64,000 bases of DNA, taken from contig JAJVDF010000499.1 in the NCBI GenBank assembly GCA_022410635.1, forward strand, positions 418,549-482,548, read 5' to 3'. A program made the position numbers and the translations under genes. The notes below the pieces were generated by a model, which saw only the letters and a program-made list of their open reading frames with translations, did not search any database and was not told the DNA's origin. Source of the DNA: Tretioscincus oriximinensis. Taxonomy: Eukaryota > Chordata > Lepidosauria > Squamata > Gymnophthalmidae. Below, piece after piece: positions 1 through 11,060 of this stretch; position 1 is the first letter of the stretch, and each line of letters begins with the position of its first letter.

Positions 1-145
1 TCAGCCAATCAGGAATTACCCATAGTAAGGGCATCACTTAACTCCTAGATCCAGGAACACCACCCCACAGGTAAGTATGTTAATGGGGTGTTCCTTTCTA
101 GACCAACACATGCACTGTGAAGCTTGTTTGAGATTTAGAGTTAAG

Positions 146-370
146 CAGGCACGGATAGCTCAGTCGCTTAGGAATTCGTCTCTCGTCTGGGAGATGGGGT
201 TTCGAAGCCCTATGTCGGACGTTGGGAGGGGCGAGCACCTTCCACTAGCCTGTAGCTCTAGCCAACCCAAGCCGTCGGGCAAAATATATCCTTGTAAGCC
301 GCTTTGAGTCCCTTTGAAAGGTGAGAAAAGCAGGGTATAAGAACCAATTTCTTCTTCTTCTTCTTCTTCT
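146..370 (+). mobile_element. SINE-A copy (tRNA-derived, CTT tail), internally deleted
   Basis: The head carries a box A-like TAGCTCAGTCG and a box B-like GGTTTCGAAGCCC, so it derives from a tRNA, possibly tRNA-Lys by box A. A body (CACCTTCCACTAGCCTGTAG) follows, then a 3' part with GCCGCTTTGAGTCCCTTTG and a short CTT tract. This copy lacks the middle of the body (from about 270) that other copies keep. The family recurs about ten times in the window and is called SINE-A here. It is transcribed by Pol III and non-coding; open frames across it are incidental. Confidence 0.85.
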
Positions 371-654
371 AATTCTATGCGCTCCAAGAGGCTCAAAATG
401 CACTATACCTGTGCTAGACTAAAATATACAGCTCTAGATGGAAATTTAAGCCTAAACACTCCCTCCTTTCTTTTTCCCATTTCCCTTTATCACATTTCCT
501 TGGAGCATGAAATCTAGTAAGACAAANTAATTTTCAGTTTTTCATTTGAGCAAACTGTTTGGCTTGAAACCTTTAAAGGACACAAGGAACTTAATACTCG
601 ATGATCTGAGAAAATTCTTCCAGTATCTAACAAACAACAACAACAGCCCCTTCA

Positions 655-832
655 CCAAAAGGAGGCACACATAGCTTTTGTTGCTTTCTCCACANCAGAC
701 ACCCCTGTAGGTGNGGCTGAGAGAGTTCTAAAGAACTGTGATTGGCCATGATTACCCAACTGGCTTCATGGAGAGACGTAGAGATTACCAGATAAGAGTC
801 CAACACTATAGTCTAACTACTATACTAAACTG
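655..832 (-). mobile_element. SINE-B copy (diverged, tail missing)
   Basis: Reverse-strand match to the second SINE family: CACATAGCTTTTGTTGC, then the CAGACACCC, GAGAGAGTT and GACTACCAG-like words and a decayed tRNA-like head. Many substitutions and two Ns make it an old copy. The AAAT tail and L2-like 3' end are absent. Confidence 0.7.
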
Positions 833-2452
833 CCCCCAATAATCTGATAATACATCTAAGCCAACTATGAGAACTCAAGATCATCCTTAGTGACAGCGGA
901 AATCCATGTATGGGAATGCCAGAGTGTCAGTGAGGGTATATTGAAACACTTGTAGGGTTATATATGCAGAAACTCTGGGTGATGCCAAAAGGATAATTCC
1001 AACAGTTTGTACATGTGCTGTATTATATGAACTATNAACTATTCTTTCAATTCCAAAGAAACTTTTTTTTGTTGCTCTTTCTTCGGTTTTTATCAGTTGG
1101 ATCATAAAGAACAAAGTTTATCACAAAAATTTGGTTACAACATTTTTGAAAACCGTAGAAGCTACAAGTGGTGTATAGTCCCACAGTGCAAGTGTACAAT
1201 AGTCACTCTGGAAAAAAGTTTACATATATTGACCAATTAGAAGAAAAAATGTATTGAGAATTTCTTCATATTTGTGGTTCAACTTCATTGCACTGTTATT
1301 GTAACAAGATGACAACATGTTTAATTCTGAGGTGTAGCTTGTGTGGAATGGGCTTCTGGTAAAGGAAGCAAGCTAGGACCCTTATGCAATGCTTCTGGTC
1401 CAAAGTTATTTAATACTTAGCCTCCCCTTGGTTGTATCCTACCAGGATGAAATGGAGGGTTATGTTGTGCTTTATATTGGTTTAATCTTGTAATTGTTGT
1501 TTAATGGTTTGATCTTGTAATCCCTTGGACCTCTGGGTAAAAGGCAGGATAAATAAATACACAAATAAATTAAAATGAGGCACAGAATGGAGCAACTACA
1601 CTTACTTGGGGGAACTGGGAAACTGAATTGCTTGCTTGGACCTTTTGGTTCCTGGATCTTAGACAAAAAGTATCAGGATCATTGCCAGAATCAGAATTCA
1701 GAAAGAATTCAAACATGGTATCAGCATAAGTTCTTAAGGAAGATGTTACTCCACTTGGACATAGGATTGAGAGATCCCACAAATACACATATAGTATAAA
1801 AGTTTCATGTATGGCTTGGAATCCATGCCCCTCTGGTAATATTTTCACCTAGCCACAACTTAAGAGAAGTCTCATAGAACAGATGAATTCCTTAGTACCA
1901 TTTAGGGCCATCTTAAGGTTTGTTTTGATAATGTAAGGTGAGAGAGGTGCTTTCAAAGGTTGTTGAGCATCTGGAGAGTGGTCAGAATAAGGAATTCAAT
2001 TATTATGTGGCCAACAAAAAGCCAACTTTGTCAAATGGTAGCTCAACTAGGGTTTTCACATGTAATCTGGGATTGTAGTTTGACCCTTTAATGCATATGG
2101 AAGAGTTATTCCCCCTTCCTCTCAGCTGCTACAGCTATTACAAGTTGCACCTTGTGAAAATCACTCTCTTCTTTATCCATTAAAGATGTAAACATCTATC
2201 TCAAGTTTTGTCTGGTAACCCCGAGCCCCTGTCTGAACTGTCTTTCATGATTTCAAGTATATTTTTAGTATGGTTCCCTGCCCCCATACCATTAGCTAGA
2301 GCATGAGATGGGAGCATGTTTCTTCTTCCTTTTCATCCTTGACAGTAGCTACAGCTGAGAAAAAAATCCCTCAGAAAGCATTTTTAAAAATAAAGGACAA
2401 CCTGGGTTATCCTTGATTTAGGGTATCATATGTAGATTACATACTGTTAGTG
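833..2452. other. Gene-free stretch with little recognisable content
   Basis: Apart from the possible L2 tail listed separately, I see no gene, RNA or repeat family here. Around 2125-2195 there is a weak match to similar sequence near 30172 and 26155, described as a finding. Open frames here are short, overlap each other and show no domain. Confidence 0.5.
1490..1568 (+). mobile_element. Possible L2-like LINE 3' tail
   Basis: The stretch TTGTAATCCCTTGG to GGCAGGATAAATAAATAC resembles the GCCCTGAGxCCTTTGGG-GGCGGGATATAAAT tail of the L2 copies elsewhere in the window. It is short and diverged, so the call is weak. Confidence 0.35.
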
Positions 2453-2742
2453 GTAGCTAACAACTTGGATAGTTTCAAGACAGGACTAGACAGGTTTAGG
2501 GAGACACCCAAGGGTATAAATGGATACTAGGATGGATGTCTCNATGTTGCCTCCGGGATGGAGCAACAGGCAGGACTCCTGAGATACCATTTGCAGGGAG
2601 TCATAAACAGGAGCATATTTTGCTTTCCTCTGTTCAGACTGCCCAGGTGCATCTGGTGGGCCTCTGTGTGAGACAGAATGCTGGACTTGATGGGCTGTGG
2701 CCTGATCCAATATGGCTCTTCTCATGTTTTCTTATGTTCTTA
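2453..2742 (+). mobile_element. CR1-like LINE 3' end (type 1 tail)
   Basis: Begins in the end of ORF2 (AGCTAACAACTTGGATAG) and runs through the 3' UTR words GACTAGACAGGTTTA, GGGTATAAATGG, GAGCAACAGGCAGGACTCC and CATTTTGCTTTCCTCTG-like sequence to CTTATGTTCTT. At least eight copies of this tail occur in the window in both orientations. It is 5' truncated, as is usual for LINEs copied by target-primed reverse transcription. Confidence 0.85.
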
Positions 2743-3777
2743 TAATTGGGGCTGTTTCCCAAAGTTTTTTTTCTAGGTAAATAGTATTTTATTTTCAAGC
2801 GACTTTACTAGCCTTGACAGAAACAATCCTTTCCTGTTCTGCAAAAGAAAAAAAATATTGGCTCAATGTGTAAAAAGACAATATTTTTTACATATCCAGC
2901 TGTAATTCTAACATTCTGGTTTCTGGTCCACTCCATGCCATTATCAATTTGATTGCTTGGAAAAGAAGTTTGCCATCAAGAAGAGATGGAATAGACTTCT
3001 AATATTTTATTTCCAAATCCTTTTCCAGACATCAGGAATCTCAAAAAAATGATTCACAGAGGAGGTTGGTTAGAACCTGAGCTGTCCTGATCTGGGTTAG
3101 TGAAAAGCACTGATGTCACAATTAACACAGACAATGGAGAGGCATTTTTACTCTGCCAACGAAATATGAAATTAACAAACTATGGGAGAAATACACAAGA
3201 TCCTACTTGAGTTTTGTAGTGGAAACAAAACTTTAAAGTATCAAAACTTCTGAGTGTTTTGTCAAGACAATGAGAATGTTTCATACAAAGCTATCAGTGG
3301 AAAGTCCAATTTTGAATTCTGGGTTCTTGAAAGACTTGCAGATAGATGCTATGGATGAACACAGTAAACATAAGTGTCCTACTGAATAGGCTGCAACTCA
3401 TGTGGACCTGCAGCCTGTTTTTACTATGACTAATCATTTTCACAGAGAGGACCATCAACAGAATGTAAATCCATATCTTATTTCACTTACAGGTTCCCAG
3501 CAGCTGGCCTTTGGAGACCTCTTACTGCCGCCAGGGCTTATGTGAAATCCAAATAACGCATGATTTGGTCAAGACTTTAAAAAAAATAAACATCCAAATT
3601 TGTAGCCAATATTACATGTCATGAGACTGAATTCCAAAGTTTAAATAAGCATTGAATAACAACAAAAAATAATTTTGTCCATTCTGATTTGTATAGAATT
3701 TAGCTTCATATGATAATCTCTGATTTTGAACAAGTCTATCAATATATAATTTTATATACATCTATTAAAGGTAGCAA
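2743..3777. other. Gene-free stretch, nothing recognised
   Basis: AT-rich sequence without tRNA-like boxes, a LINE tail or long microsatellites. No open frame here shows a recognisable domain. Confidence 0.5.
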
Positions 3778-3853
3778 AAAAAAAGAAGCAAAGACGAATC
3801 TGGTTTTTATACCTCGTGCTTCTCACCCAAAGGAGCTCAGAGCGGCTTGCAAG
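3778..3853 (-). mobile_element. SINE-A 3' fragment, inverted against the next copy
   Basis: AAAGAAGCAAAG followed by TTTTTATACCTCGTGCTTC and GAGCTCAGAGCGGCTTGCAAGG is the reverse complement of the SINE-A tail. It abuts a plus-strand SINE-A copy starting three bases later, giving an inverted junction. Confidence 0.7.
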
Positions 3854-3855
3854 GT

Positions 3856-4149
3856 TAAGCTCAGTTGCAAAGGAATCCATCTCTCAGCTGGGAGATGGGG
3901 TTTCGAAGCCCTGTGTGGNACGTGGGGAGGGGTGAGCACCTTCCACTAGCCTGTAGCTCTAGCCAACCCAGCTATTCNAAAGCATGAATTGCAAGAAATT
4001 GCAACTGACTGCAAGTAGATACATGGGAACCACCAGAGCCTGGTGGGGAAGATAGAATGTGAGCCTTNGGGCAAAAATACCCTTATAAGCTACTTTGAGT
4101 CCCTTTGAAAGGTGAGAAAAGCGGGGTTTTCTTCTTCTTCTTCTTCTTA
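3856..4149 (+). mobile_element. SINE-A copy
   Basis: Near-complete body from box A (AGCTCAGTTGCAAAGG) through box B (GGTTTCGAAGCCC), TAGCCTGTAGCTCTAG, ACTGCAAGTAGATACATGG and CCTGGTGGGGAAGATAGAAT to the GAGTCCCTTTGAAAGGTGAG tail and a CTT tract. The first few head bases are replaced by the inverted fragment at 3778-3853. Confidence 0.85.
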
Positions 4150-5059
4150 ATTTTCACTCAAAGGCTTACATCTATTCTATCTTTTCTACCAGATTAGTGG
4201 TGGTACTCATTAATCTACTTGTAATGTTGATTGCAAATCTACTTTCTTTCAAACAAGTGAGTTGGCTGAAGCTGAGGGCACTCAGCCCTCTCCACGGATG
4301 ATACAGGGCTTTGAGAACAGATCTCTCGCATGAAGGACCNTCTCTTAACATCTGCACCATTTGTGCCTCACAAATCCTCATGCCGATTGCAAAACTGCAT
4401 TGAGATAGGAAGGCAGCGGAGAACCTTGCAGAATATATTTGCCTTCTCCCTTTCTTTTTCCCTAACCAAATTTGCGTTTACTTTCATAGGACAGGTTAAG
4501 AGGACAATCTCAGGCATGTAAGCATCTGGAGTGGCTNGGTTCATTCACATTCTGAGTCCTGGGACATTCCCGTTTTTGTCTAGCAACGTTAGCTCTGCAA
4601 AATGCATACCCCTTGTTTCGTTCCTTGTGATACATCTATATAATAGATGTTTTACCCATTCTAGACATGTATGAGTACATAACATCTGATGCATGAGGAT
4701 AGAGTAAGTATTGTGAGGTTGAAACCATAAATGGTTGTGTTGAATCCTAAGGTTACGATTCGGAGGCAGATTAACAACAGCAAAACCTTGACTCACAGCA
4801 CCTTGAAGTGGTCTGAAAGCACTCAAATACTTCAGATGTAGCAGGAATGTTGTGGATTTGAAAAACTGAGATTGTTCATGCATGCTGTAGCCCTTTAGAA
4901 CTTAAACGGGACCAAAAATGGAGTGNTATTATGCTGGACGACTAAAAATCCAAATCTAAAGTACTCTCACCTCATCAATCCTCATAGCCATATGTGTCAG
5001 AAATAGATGTGGGTCTGTAATATGAATCAGGTGCAGTTCCTTGCAATTCGTGTTAACAG
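4150..5059. other. Gene-free stretch, nothing recognised
   Basis: No repeat family or gene recognised. The 112-residue reverse open frame at 4545-4883 has no domain I recognise and looks incidental. Confidence 0.45.
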
Positions 5060-5530
5060 CNCTCCTGACTATGGAGCTCTCTGGCTCCCCCTTTGTTGAA
5101 CTGCAGCTTTGTCTGCGGTGCTACCAGGGGTCAGTGACAATAGGAAGCCCCACCAGCCTGGAGAAGAGGAGGAGGCAGCTGGCCAGGCTTGGGTGCTGGT
5201 AAGGCAGGGATCCCCACAGAGAAGGAGAAGGGTGCTGAGCTTGTGCAGGACAGATGAGGCAAGCAGTGACAGGAAGGGTGTGCGTGCATTTAAAACGCAC
5301 CAAACAGAAGATTGAACATGGAAGCTGGATCTACCCCCAATTCGAATTCCAGTAATTGTTTTCACTCCCCGTTTTAAGGCGTATTGCGTTTGCAGCCTTG
5401 GAAAGAGCCTTTTTCTCTTTGGGTCTTTCTTTTTTGGGGGGGCAGCAATTCTGATTAATACCCAAAAGAAACAAAAAGCCTTTATTCCCTTTTGAGTGCT
5501 GACCCTGATCAATACCAAAAAGATAAAAAT
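5060..5530. other. GC-richer block, possible unclassified repeat
   Basis: This block is clearly richer in G+C than its surroundings and contains reverse open frames of 149 and 60 residues and a forward one of 68. Reading inward from both ends shows no convincing terminal repeat. A near-repeated word (CTGATTAATACC at 5451 and CTGATCAATACC at 5507) lies at the right end. It could be an old MITE or LTR fragment. I do not assign a family. Confidence 0.25.
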
Positions 5531-7066
5531 CTGAAGTTCTTTCTTCTAATTTTCATGATGAGCAGGCACACTTCATTCACAATGGCTTCTGATGCCACAT
5601 GTCCATAAAGAGAAAGCTGTGGCTGCAGTAAATAGGTTCTAGACTTGAATAATGTAGGAACACAGGAAGAAGTTTCAAAACCTTTGCAGCAGGAACCAAG
5701 AGGGAGCAATGGAGTCTGTATATCCAAGGTTGGATGGACAAGTATGCCATATTATACGCTCCCTAAACCATGCAGAGTGGAAACTAAGGCCTGATGTACA
5801 GTTGGCATTCTGCTCCAAAAATGTTCTAAGAGGCCTGTGGCCCAGATGCCATTCTAGGATAGCACAGGGCCTGCTGTGGGAATCAGATCTAAGTGACATA
5901 CTGGTAAGATGAAATTAATTGCATTTCCTTTAGAAGATGCATTTTGTTACATGAACCAATCAATTGTGGCTCCATTGATGTGCAAACCAGCCATATCCTC
6001 TTCTGATACATTCTTCAACTTCTTCAAGCATTCTAAGCTTTCATCTTTGCATCATCATAAAAAAATAGGTTGCAAACTCAATTATTGATCTCTGAAACAT
6101 ACAGAGCAGGCTGTCGGCTCTATTTAAGGTTCTATTATTCTGATTCTCTGTCCAGGCTGCAAAGTTTCCATTCAACTTCTCTGATACCTCTTTTGGCCTT
6201 CTATATTCAATGAAAAAGGCTGTAAATCTTTCCTGATATTGGACTCCTTAACACAGAGGCAGGTTAATAACTTTCTCTTAGTTCTTTAATTTTCTCATCA
6301 GTACTTTGAACAAGGAATTTGATGAAAAGTCCATTATTTTGCTTGTATTCTGCCGCTTTTCTTATCTAACATAAAATCTTAAATTACAGTACAGGCTGGT
6401 AAATGTTTTTTGTTGCTGGGTCCTTTCTCTAAGCCAATGCTTTGAGACTACAAAAAGTAATGTGTCTTTATAGAAAAACATATCAAAGTATATTATGGAT
6501 GGAAAACTTTCTGTAATTATTAAGTTAAATTCTTTATAATGCTAGAAGGAGTATTTGTTTTGGTGATTCCACTAAAGTCCAGGTTTATGAGCAATTTAAC
6601 GATTTATAAGTTTTGGATCTTGTGATTCTGAACAAGCTCACGAAGGATGCTCAGCAGGTTCTAGTTGAGATGCTTATTTGCAAATAGATGTAATTTTTGG
6701 TTGACATTTCAAACACTCAAGAATTGTGATAGGATGTTTTTGAAAGGAAAGTCATGATGTATCCAGATATGCCCCCTTCCCCCCTTTTATAAAGAGTGAT
6801 TACAGCATTTGCCTCAGACATCTGTAAGACCTGCTGAGTCTACCAACCCTATCCTTCGGATATTAGGAGGGTGATCAGTTAGTTGCTTTTTCCAGTTAAA
6901 TTGACACTGGAAAAAGCAACTGTGGAATTTTAAAACCCCAGTTGCAGGCTTGCAAAATTCTGGTGAATTTAAAAGTGTGGGTTTTCCCCCTTGAATTCTC
7001 CTGTCCAGCACCAAAGGGAGTGAGCAATCAATGACAGAAGGGAATACGGAACAGAAGGGAATACAA
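5531..7066. other. Gene-free stretch holding one perfect hairpin
   Basis: No gene or repeat family recognised. The one structure I see is the perfect inverted repeat at 6881-6921, listed separately. A local duplication of CAGAAGGGAATAC (about 7033-7064) sits just left of the next SINE-A copy. Confidence 0.45.
6881..6921. repeat. Perfect 16-bp inverted repeat (hairpin)
   Basis: AGTTGCTTTTTCCAGT at 6881-6896 is exactly complementary, inverted, to ACTGGAAAAAGCAACT at 6906-6921, with a 9-base loop. There is no visible host element, so it is not a known transposon end. It may be a local template-switch product. Confidence 0.9.
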
Positions 7067-7369
7067 GGCACGGATAGCTCAGTCGCTTAGGAATTCGTCT
7101 CTCGCCTGGGAAATGGGGTTTCGAAGCCCTGTGTGGGACATGGGGAGGGGTGAGTACCTTCCACTAGCCTGTAACTCTAGCCAACCCAGCTATTCGAAAG
7201 CATGAATTGCAAGAAATTGCAACAACTGCAAGTAGATACATGGAAACCACCACAGCCTGGTGGGGAAGATAGAATGGAAGCCTTCGGGCAAAATATATTC
7301 TTGTAAGCCGCTTTGAGTCCCTTTGAAAGGTGAGAAAAGCAGGGTATAAGAACCAAGTTCTTCTTCTTC
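7067..7369 (+). mobile_element. SINE-A copy, near full length
   Basis: The best full-length example of the family in the window: head GGCACGGATAGCTCAGTCG, box B GGTTTCGAAGCCC, complete body, L2/RTE-like 3' part and a CTTCTTCTTC tail. The whole copy is about 300 bp. A Pol III promoter (boxes A and B) is intact by eye. Confidence 0.9.
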
Positions 7370-7449
7370 ATCTAGTCACAAGCTAGGATTAATGGCAGGG
7401 AAATCTAAGTAAATTCAAGGGTAGGAAAGACAATTACAGCATGCTAGTC

Positions 7450-7454
7450 GATGC
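7450..7454. repeat. Target-site duplication, left side of solo LTR
   Basis: GATGC here matches NATGC at 8184-8188, directly outside the TG and CA ends of the LTR. One base of the right copy is an uncalled N. Confidence 0.75.
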
Positions 7455-8183
7455 TGTGGCGACCCCTACTTGAGGGCCCCATGATTAGATGACCCTCCCA
7501 GCTAGGGGTGCTACAATATCCCCGTTGCCCAATCCAGCACCCACGACTGCTTGGAGCAACAGTCATATCCTCAGGCCTACGCAGGGCCTCTGTGTTTACC
7601 TCAGTGATGGGGCTTTATTCCCAGCCCCCACCAGTAGTGTGTTTATTTAGTGTTATTACAGAAATAAAAGATATTTGAATTGTAACAAATAAAAAGTTTA
7701 TTGTTTACAAATAAGAAATAGAAAGAAAGATAAGAATAATAAAGCTTCGGCTTTTATAAAGTAAGCCTGACTCAAGCTCAAACTCTAAGCAAGAGCAACC
7801 TTTGTTTCCAGAACTTAAAGCAACAGGCACAATGCCTATTTATTTGTTTTAGCCCCAAGTCAAGCCTCCACTTTGACTCTTCCAGGCCACCATACACTCC
7901 CACCCCCTCCCTCTGAGGCAGATCAGAAGTGGACCCCTCTATCCACTTGCTACACCACAAGTCTCACTTGACAGAAAGGCCTCTTGCCCTGGTCAGCTTC
8001 CCTTTTATCTGCTGACCAGCAGGCTATTCGAGGCCCCATTGGCTGGCTCCTCCAGCCATGCCCCCTCCCAAACAGGGATTCAGGAAGCCAGGCCCCTGCC
8101 CAGGCCTGCTCTTCCCCCCTCCCTCTGGGATATCTGGTAAGTTTATAAAAGAAATACAAACCTTTAAAATGGGGAACGCCACA
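7455..8183 (-). mobile_element. Solo LTR (retrovirus-like or Gypsy-like), reverse orientation
   Basis: The element starts TGTGGCG and ends CGCCACA, the usual TG...CA LTR ends with a 7-bp inverted terminus. It is flanked by GATGC (7450-7454) and NATGC (8184-8188), a 4-5 bp target duplication. On the reverse strand the order is CCAAT motif (near 8042-8038), ATAAAAGG TATA-like box (near 8009-8002), then several AATAAA signals (for example 7702-7697), which fits U3-R-U5. Length is 729 bp. No internal coding region remains, so it is the product of LTR-LTR recombination. I cannot separate an endogenous retrovirus from a Gypsy element on the LTR alone. Confidence 0.8.
8002..8042 (-). promoter_or_regulatory. 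LTR promoter: CCAAT and TATA-like boxes
   Basis: Reverse strand: AGCCAATGGGGC, then about 30 bases downstream CAGATAAAAGGG. This is the spacing expected of an LTR U3 promoter. The copy is old and activity is unknown. Confidence 0.6.
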
Positions 8184-8188
8184 NATGC

Positions 8189-9620
8189 TCTCTCAGATAC
8201 CTGGTTGGAACATCAGTCAGTTTAGGGAGAAAAATCCATCCAAAAAATTATGATTTTTTTCATAAAGATACTGAAGTGTGGTTGATATTGCTCACTCCTG
8301 GGAAGAGGCTTAGATTTGAACTGGAAATCTTTTGATTTCCAGGCATATTTATGGGATAGGTTGTTATAGTTGCACCTTTTAAAGTTTTTGTATTGTTCAT
8401 TTGACTGTCANTTGTAACATTATATTGGAAATTTTTATCTACTTAATGCAAATATATGCTTTAACTTGATAAAAACAAAATATATAAAAGTATTTTCATA
8501 TTGTCTTCTATTTAAGGGTTCTCAATCCAATCCATTTTCCATTCTGTGATGCTGTATTGGCTATCCAAATGCAGATGGGCCAGTTCCATCCTTATGACAC
8601 CCCATTAAATCCTGTCCCAAAGTGTTACCCGGAAATGCAGATAATGATCTAGACTCATAAATCAGTTTGAAGTTCTAAGAGCTGGGGTTTGGTTCAGTTA
8701 GAAGTGACCAAAGCAACACTTGCCCCTTTTCTCTCAAAACTATGGACTTTTTCAACAGTTTTCCGCTGTTTTGCTTTAGCTTTCCCCATACACTTGTCCC
8801 TAGGTAACCTTATTATATCTTATTTTATGTGCTGATGCCATCTACCCCTGCTTTTCTACATTGCAATTTTGCTTTGTACCCACTTCTAAATCTCAAGGGC
8901 TCTGATGCTATTTTTGGTTTGTCTATTATCTTCTCTGTCTTAATATATCCAAGACTGTCGAACAGGCAAACAGCTTTCATTTCCTCTCTGACACTTATTT
9001 TGTCCTATTTCCCCATATTCTGTCCTTTGCTAAGTCATATCACTTCCTACATTTTTACTGTAGCCCTTGCTCTCTGTCTCCCTCAAGTAAGAGTTTGGAC
9101 AGTTCCCTTGGCACTGCTGGCCTCAACTGCTGCTGCCTTATCTATTCTTCTGTCTCTGTTCCAGCCTTTTATGCCTGCTGTGTTGCCACAGTTATTAATC
9201 TCCTTTTTTCCGATGCTGCTTTTGTTGACTTATCAAACACATGTATCCTTTCTCCCAAACACCTTTGCAACTTGATTTACTGCACAGAATTTCAATGCAT
9301 TACTCAATGGTAACTAAATAAAAATATAGTACAATATTCTGTATGTAACCACTGGTTATCTTCATACTACATCCTTGTTTATCAGTCCCCCCCCCCTCAT
9401 TTTATTTCTATATTAATAAAATCTATTTTTTAAAAGCACCAACACACTAGAACATACAAATCTTCTCCTGCATTTATCTGGCATAGCCCAATATGTCATA
9501 AGATGCTTCATATCAGAATATGTAATCTGTCCCAAGCTTGGATGAATTGCTTCTGGTGCAAACAATGTTATCGTGACCTTTGAGATCTTGGTCAGAAATC
9601 CATTTCAATAGCTTATTTGT
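8189..9620. other. Gene-free stretch, nothing recognised
   Basis: T-rich sequence with a run of C near 9390. It contains a 148-residue forward open frame (8829-9275) that is hydrophobic only because the sequence is pyrimidine-rich. There is no domain and I do not call it a gene. Confidence 0.5.
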
Positions 9621-10130
9621 TAGACTGGGGATGGGCAAATGTTTTGGAGCAGAGAGCCATTTTGTGGCCANGCCCCCTTCCCAGGATGACATGGGGGCCG
9701 CATGGCCATGCCCCCTTCCCAAGACACACACTCCTCCAAAAATTTTTCCTTTACCTTCCTTTTTTCTTTCCTGCTTTCCTTCTCTTTCTTTTTCTTTCCT
9801 TTCAGGTTTGCAGACATGGTGCACACCAAAAGCAGTTCTGGACATCGTCAGCAAGCGACTGCCACCTGCCTGGCCCAGCAGCCTGCCTGTGGCTGTGCCC
9901 AGGTACTGTGCGCACCGCGCCAACAGCAGTTTCCAGTCTGGCTGCTGCCCAGCATCTGCACACAGCAACAGGCAGGCGGACGAGTCAGGCAGGCAGCAGT
10001 TGCTCGCTGCCGATGTCCGGAACTGTTCTTGGGCGGGTGTTCCTTGTCTGGATGACGCGGACATGGTGCACACCACCAAGATCAGTTCTGGACATTTTGA
10101 GGAGGTAAAACGGAAAATCCACTCCCCCCC
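9621..10130 (+). mobile_element. hAT-like transposon end with internal direct repeats
   Basis: TAGACTGGGGATGGGCAAA followed by TTTGGAGCAGAGAGCCATTTTGTGG resembles the widespread hAT terminus of the form CAGGGGTGGGCAAACTTTTT...GGCC. The interior is GC-richer and holds a duplicated GCCNNGCCCCCTTCCCA word (about 9667 and 9702), a CT-rich tract (9735-9805) and a pair of similar segments at 9810-9845 and 10057-10095 (ACATGGTGCACACCA...AGTTCTGGACAT). The matching right terminus is not visible. Open frames of up to 246 residues on both strands are composition artefacts. Confidence 0.45.
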
Positions 10131-10427
10131 AGTTCTTCTGGTGAGGTAAGAGCTACACTCAAGCACCCAAAGAGTCACAGGTGGATCTAGAGCTGCAATT
10201 TCTAACCTATGTGTTAGACCCTCATGTACCATCTGCATGCCTCCATGGTCCAATGATATATGGATAGATCACAACATTGAGAATTACTGGAAAACTGATC
10301 TAGGACAACTTTTTGGTGCCTTAGTCTAATCTAATCCANATTGTGTGCAAACAGAGTTTACTTGGAGGGGCATGATTCCCTTATTCTTCACTAACATGTG
10401 GAAGGGACTATACTAAGAGCACAGATA

Positions 10428-10486
10428 GAAGGGACTTTAATCACACCAGAGGGCAGGGCCTTCTCAGTGGTGGCCCAAGATTGAGC
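10428..10486 (+). mobile_element. L2-like LINE fragment, left part
   Basis: CAGAGGGCAGGGCCTTCTC and GTGGTGGCCCA match the ORF2 3' region of vertebrate L2 elements (encoding the RAFS/VVAP stretch that precedes the LWNxLP motif). The match breaks off where the foldback-like sequence starts at 10487 and resumes near 10821. Confidence 0.5.
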
Positions 10487-10620
10487 TGACCAGATTACCC
10501 CTTTTTGGGGGGGAAACCCAGTTTTGGGGTGTCTATCCTGCCATCCTGGGGGGGCAATTTTCCAATTTTTTGCTGGGGAAATTTTTTTTAAAAAATTGAT
10601 TTTTTAAAAAAATAAATCAC
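10487..10620 (+). mobile_element. Foldback hAT family FB1, partial copy
   Basis: GAGCTGACCAGATTACCCC, a G-run and CCCAGTTTTGGGGTGTC match the left arm of the two complete FB1 copies at 15337 and 24937. The right arm is not found, and the A/T-rich middle runs into unrelated sequence. It lies inside an L2 copy. Confidence 0.65.
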
Positions 10621-10820
10621 TGCACCACCACTAGGGGACTCTGGCAACTGGGACCAGATACTAAACGCACTCTCCCCTCAGTAAAAATAATAATAAAAAC
10701 ATTCTCTCGCACCCTGACAATTTCTCGCACACTTCAAAGAAATTCACAAGTGCTTCATGGCTTTGTCAGGCGGGGATTTCAAGTTTCCCAATTTGAGCCT
10801 CAAAAAATCTTGTCGGTATA

Positions 10821-11060
10821 CCCCAGATTATGGAATAGACTCCTCTTTGGGGGTTGTCAAGCATCATTACTATATACATTTAGAAAACCAGCATCTCTTT
10901 AACCTGCCCTTTGGCAGGAGAAATGGCTTCCCATTCCATTCCCCACTTTCATGCAGGTTTTAATATTTTAAGGTGCTAATTCAAAATCTTTTTTGTATTG
11001 TTAGCTGCCCAGAATCCTTTGGGAAAGGCGGGATATAAATGCAAATAAACTGATTAATAC
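10821..11060 (+). mobile_element. L2-like LINE 3' end
   Basis: CCCCAGATTATGGAATAGAC is the L2 ORF2 C-terminal region (P-x-LWN-like). It is followed by AGCTGCCCAGAATCCTTTGG, GGCGGGATATAAATGC and an AAATAAA tail. It is separated from its left part by an insertion of about 330 bp containing FB1 sequence. Confidence 0.6.

Noticed and set aside
5069..5518. 149-residue reverse open frame
   Set aside because: It lies in a GC-richer block with no domain; low-complexity Leu/Ser stretches only.
7067..7140. Possible tRNA gene (boxes A and B present)
   Set aside because: The cloverleaf is degenerate, there is no acceptor stem pairing, and the same sequence recurs as the SINE-A head throughout the window.
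8829..9275. 148-residue hydrophobic open frame that looks like a membrane protein
   Set aside because: The hydrophobicity follows from T-rich sequence; there is no family signature, and the protein would be short and isolated.
9513..10253. Reverse open frame of 246 residues and forward frames of 189 and 163
   Set aside because: All overlap the same hAT-like GC-rich block with CT-rich tract and internal repeats; none has a recognisable domain or splice context.
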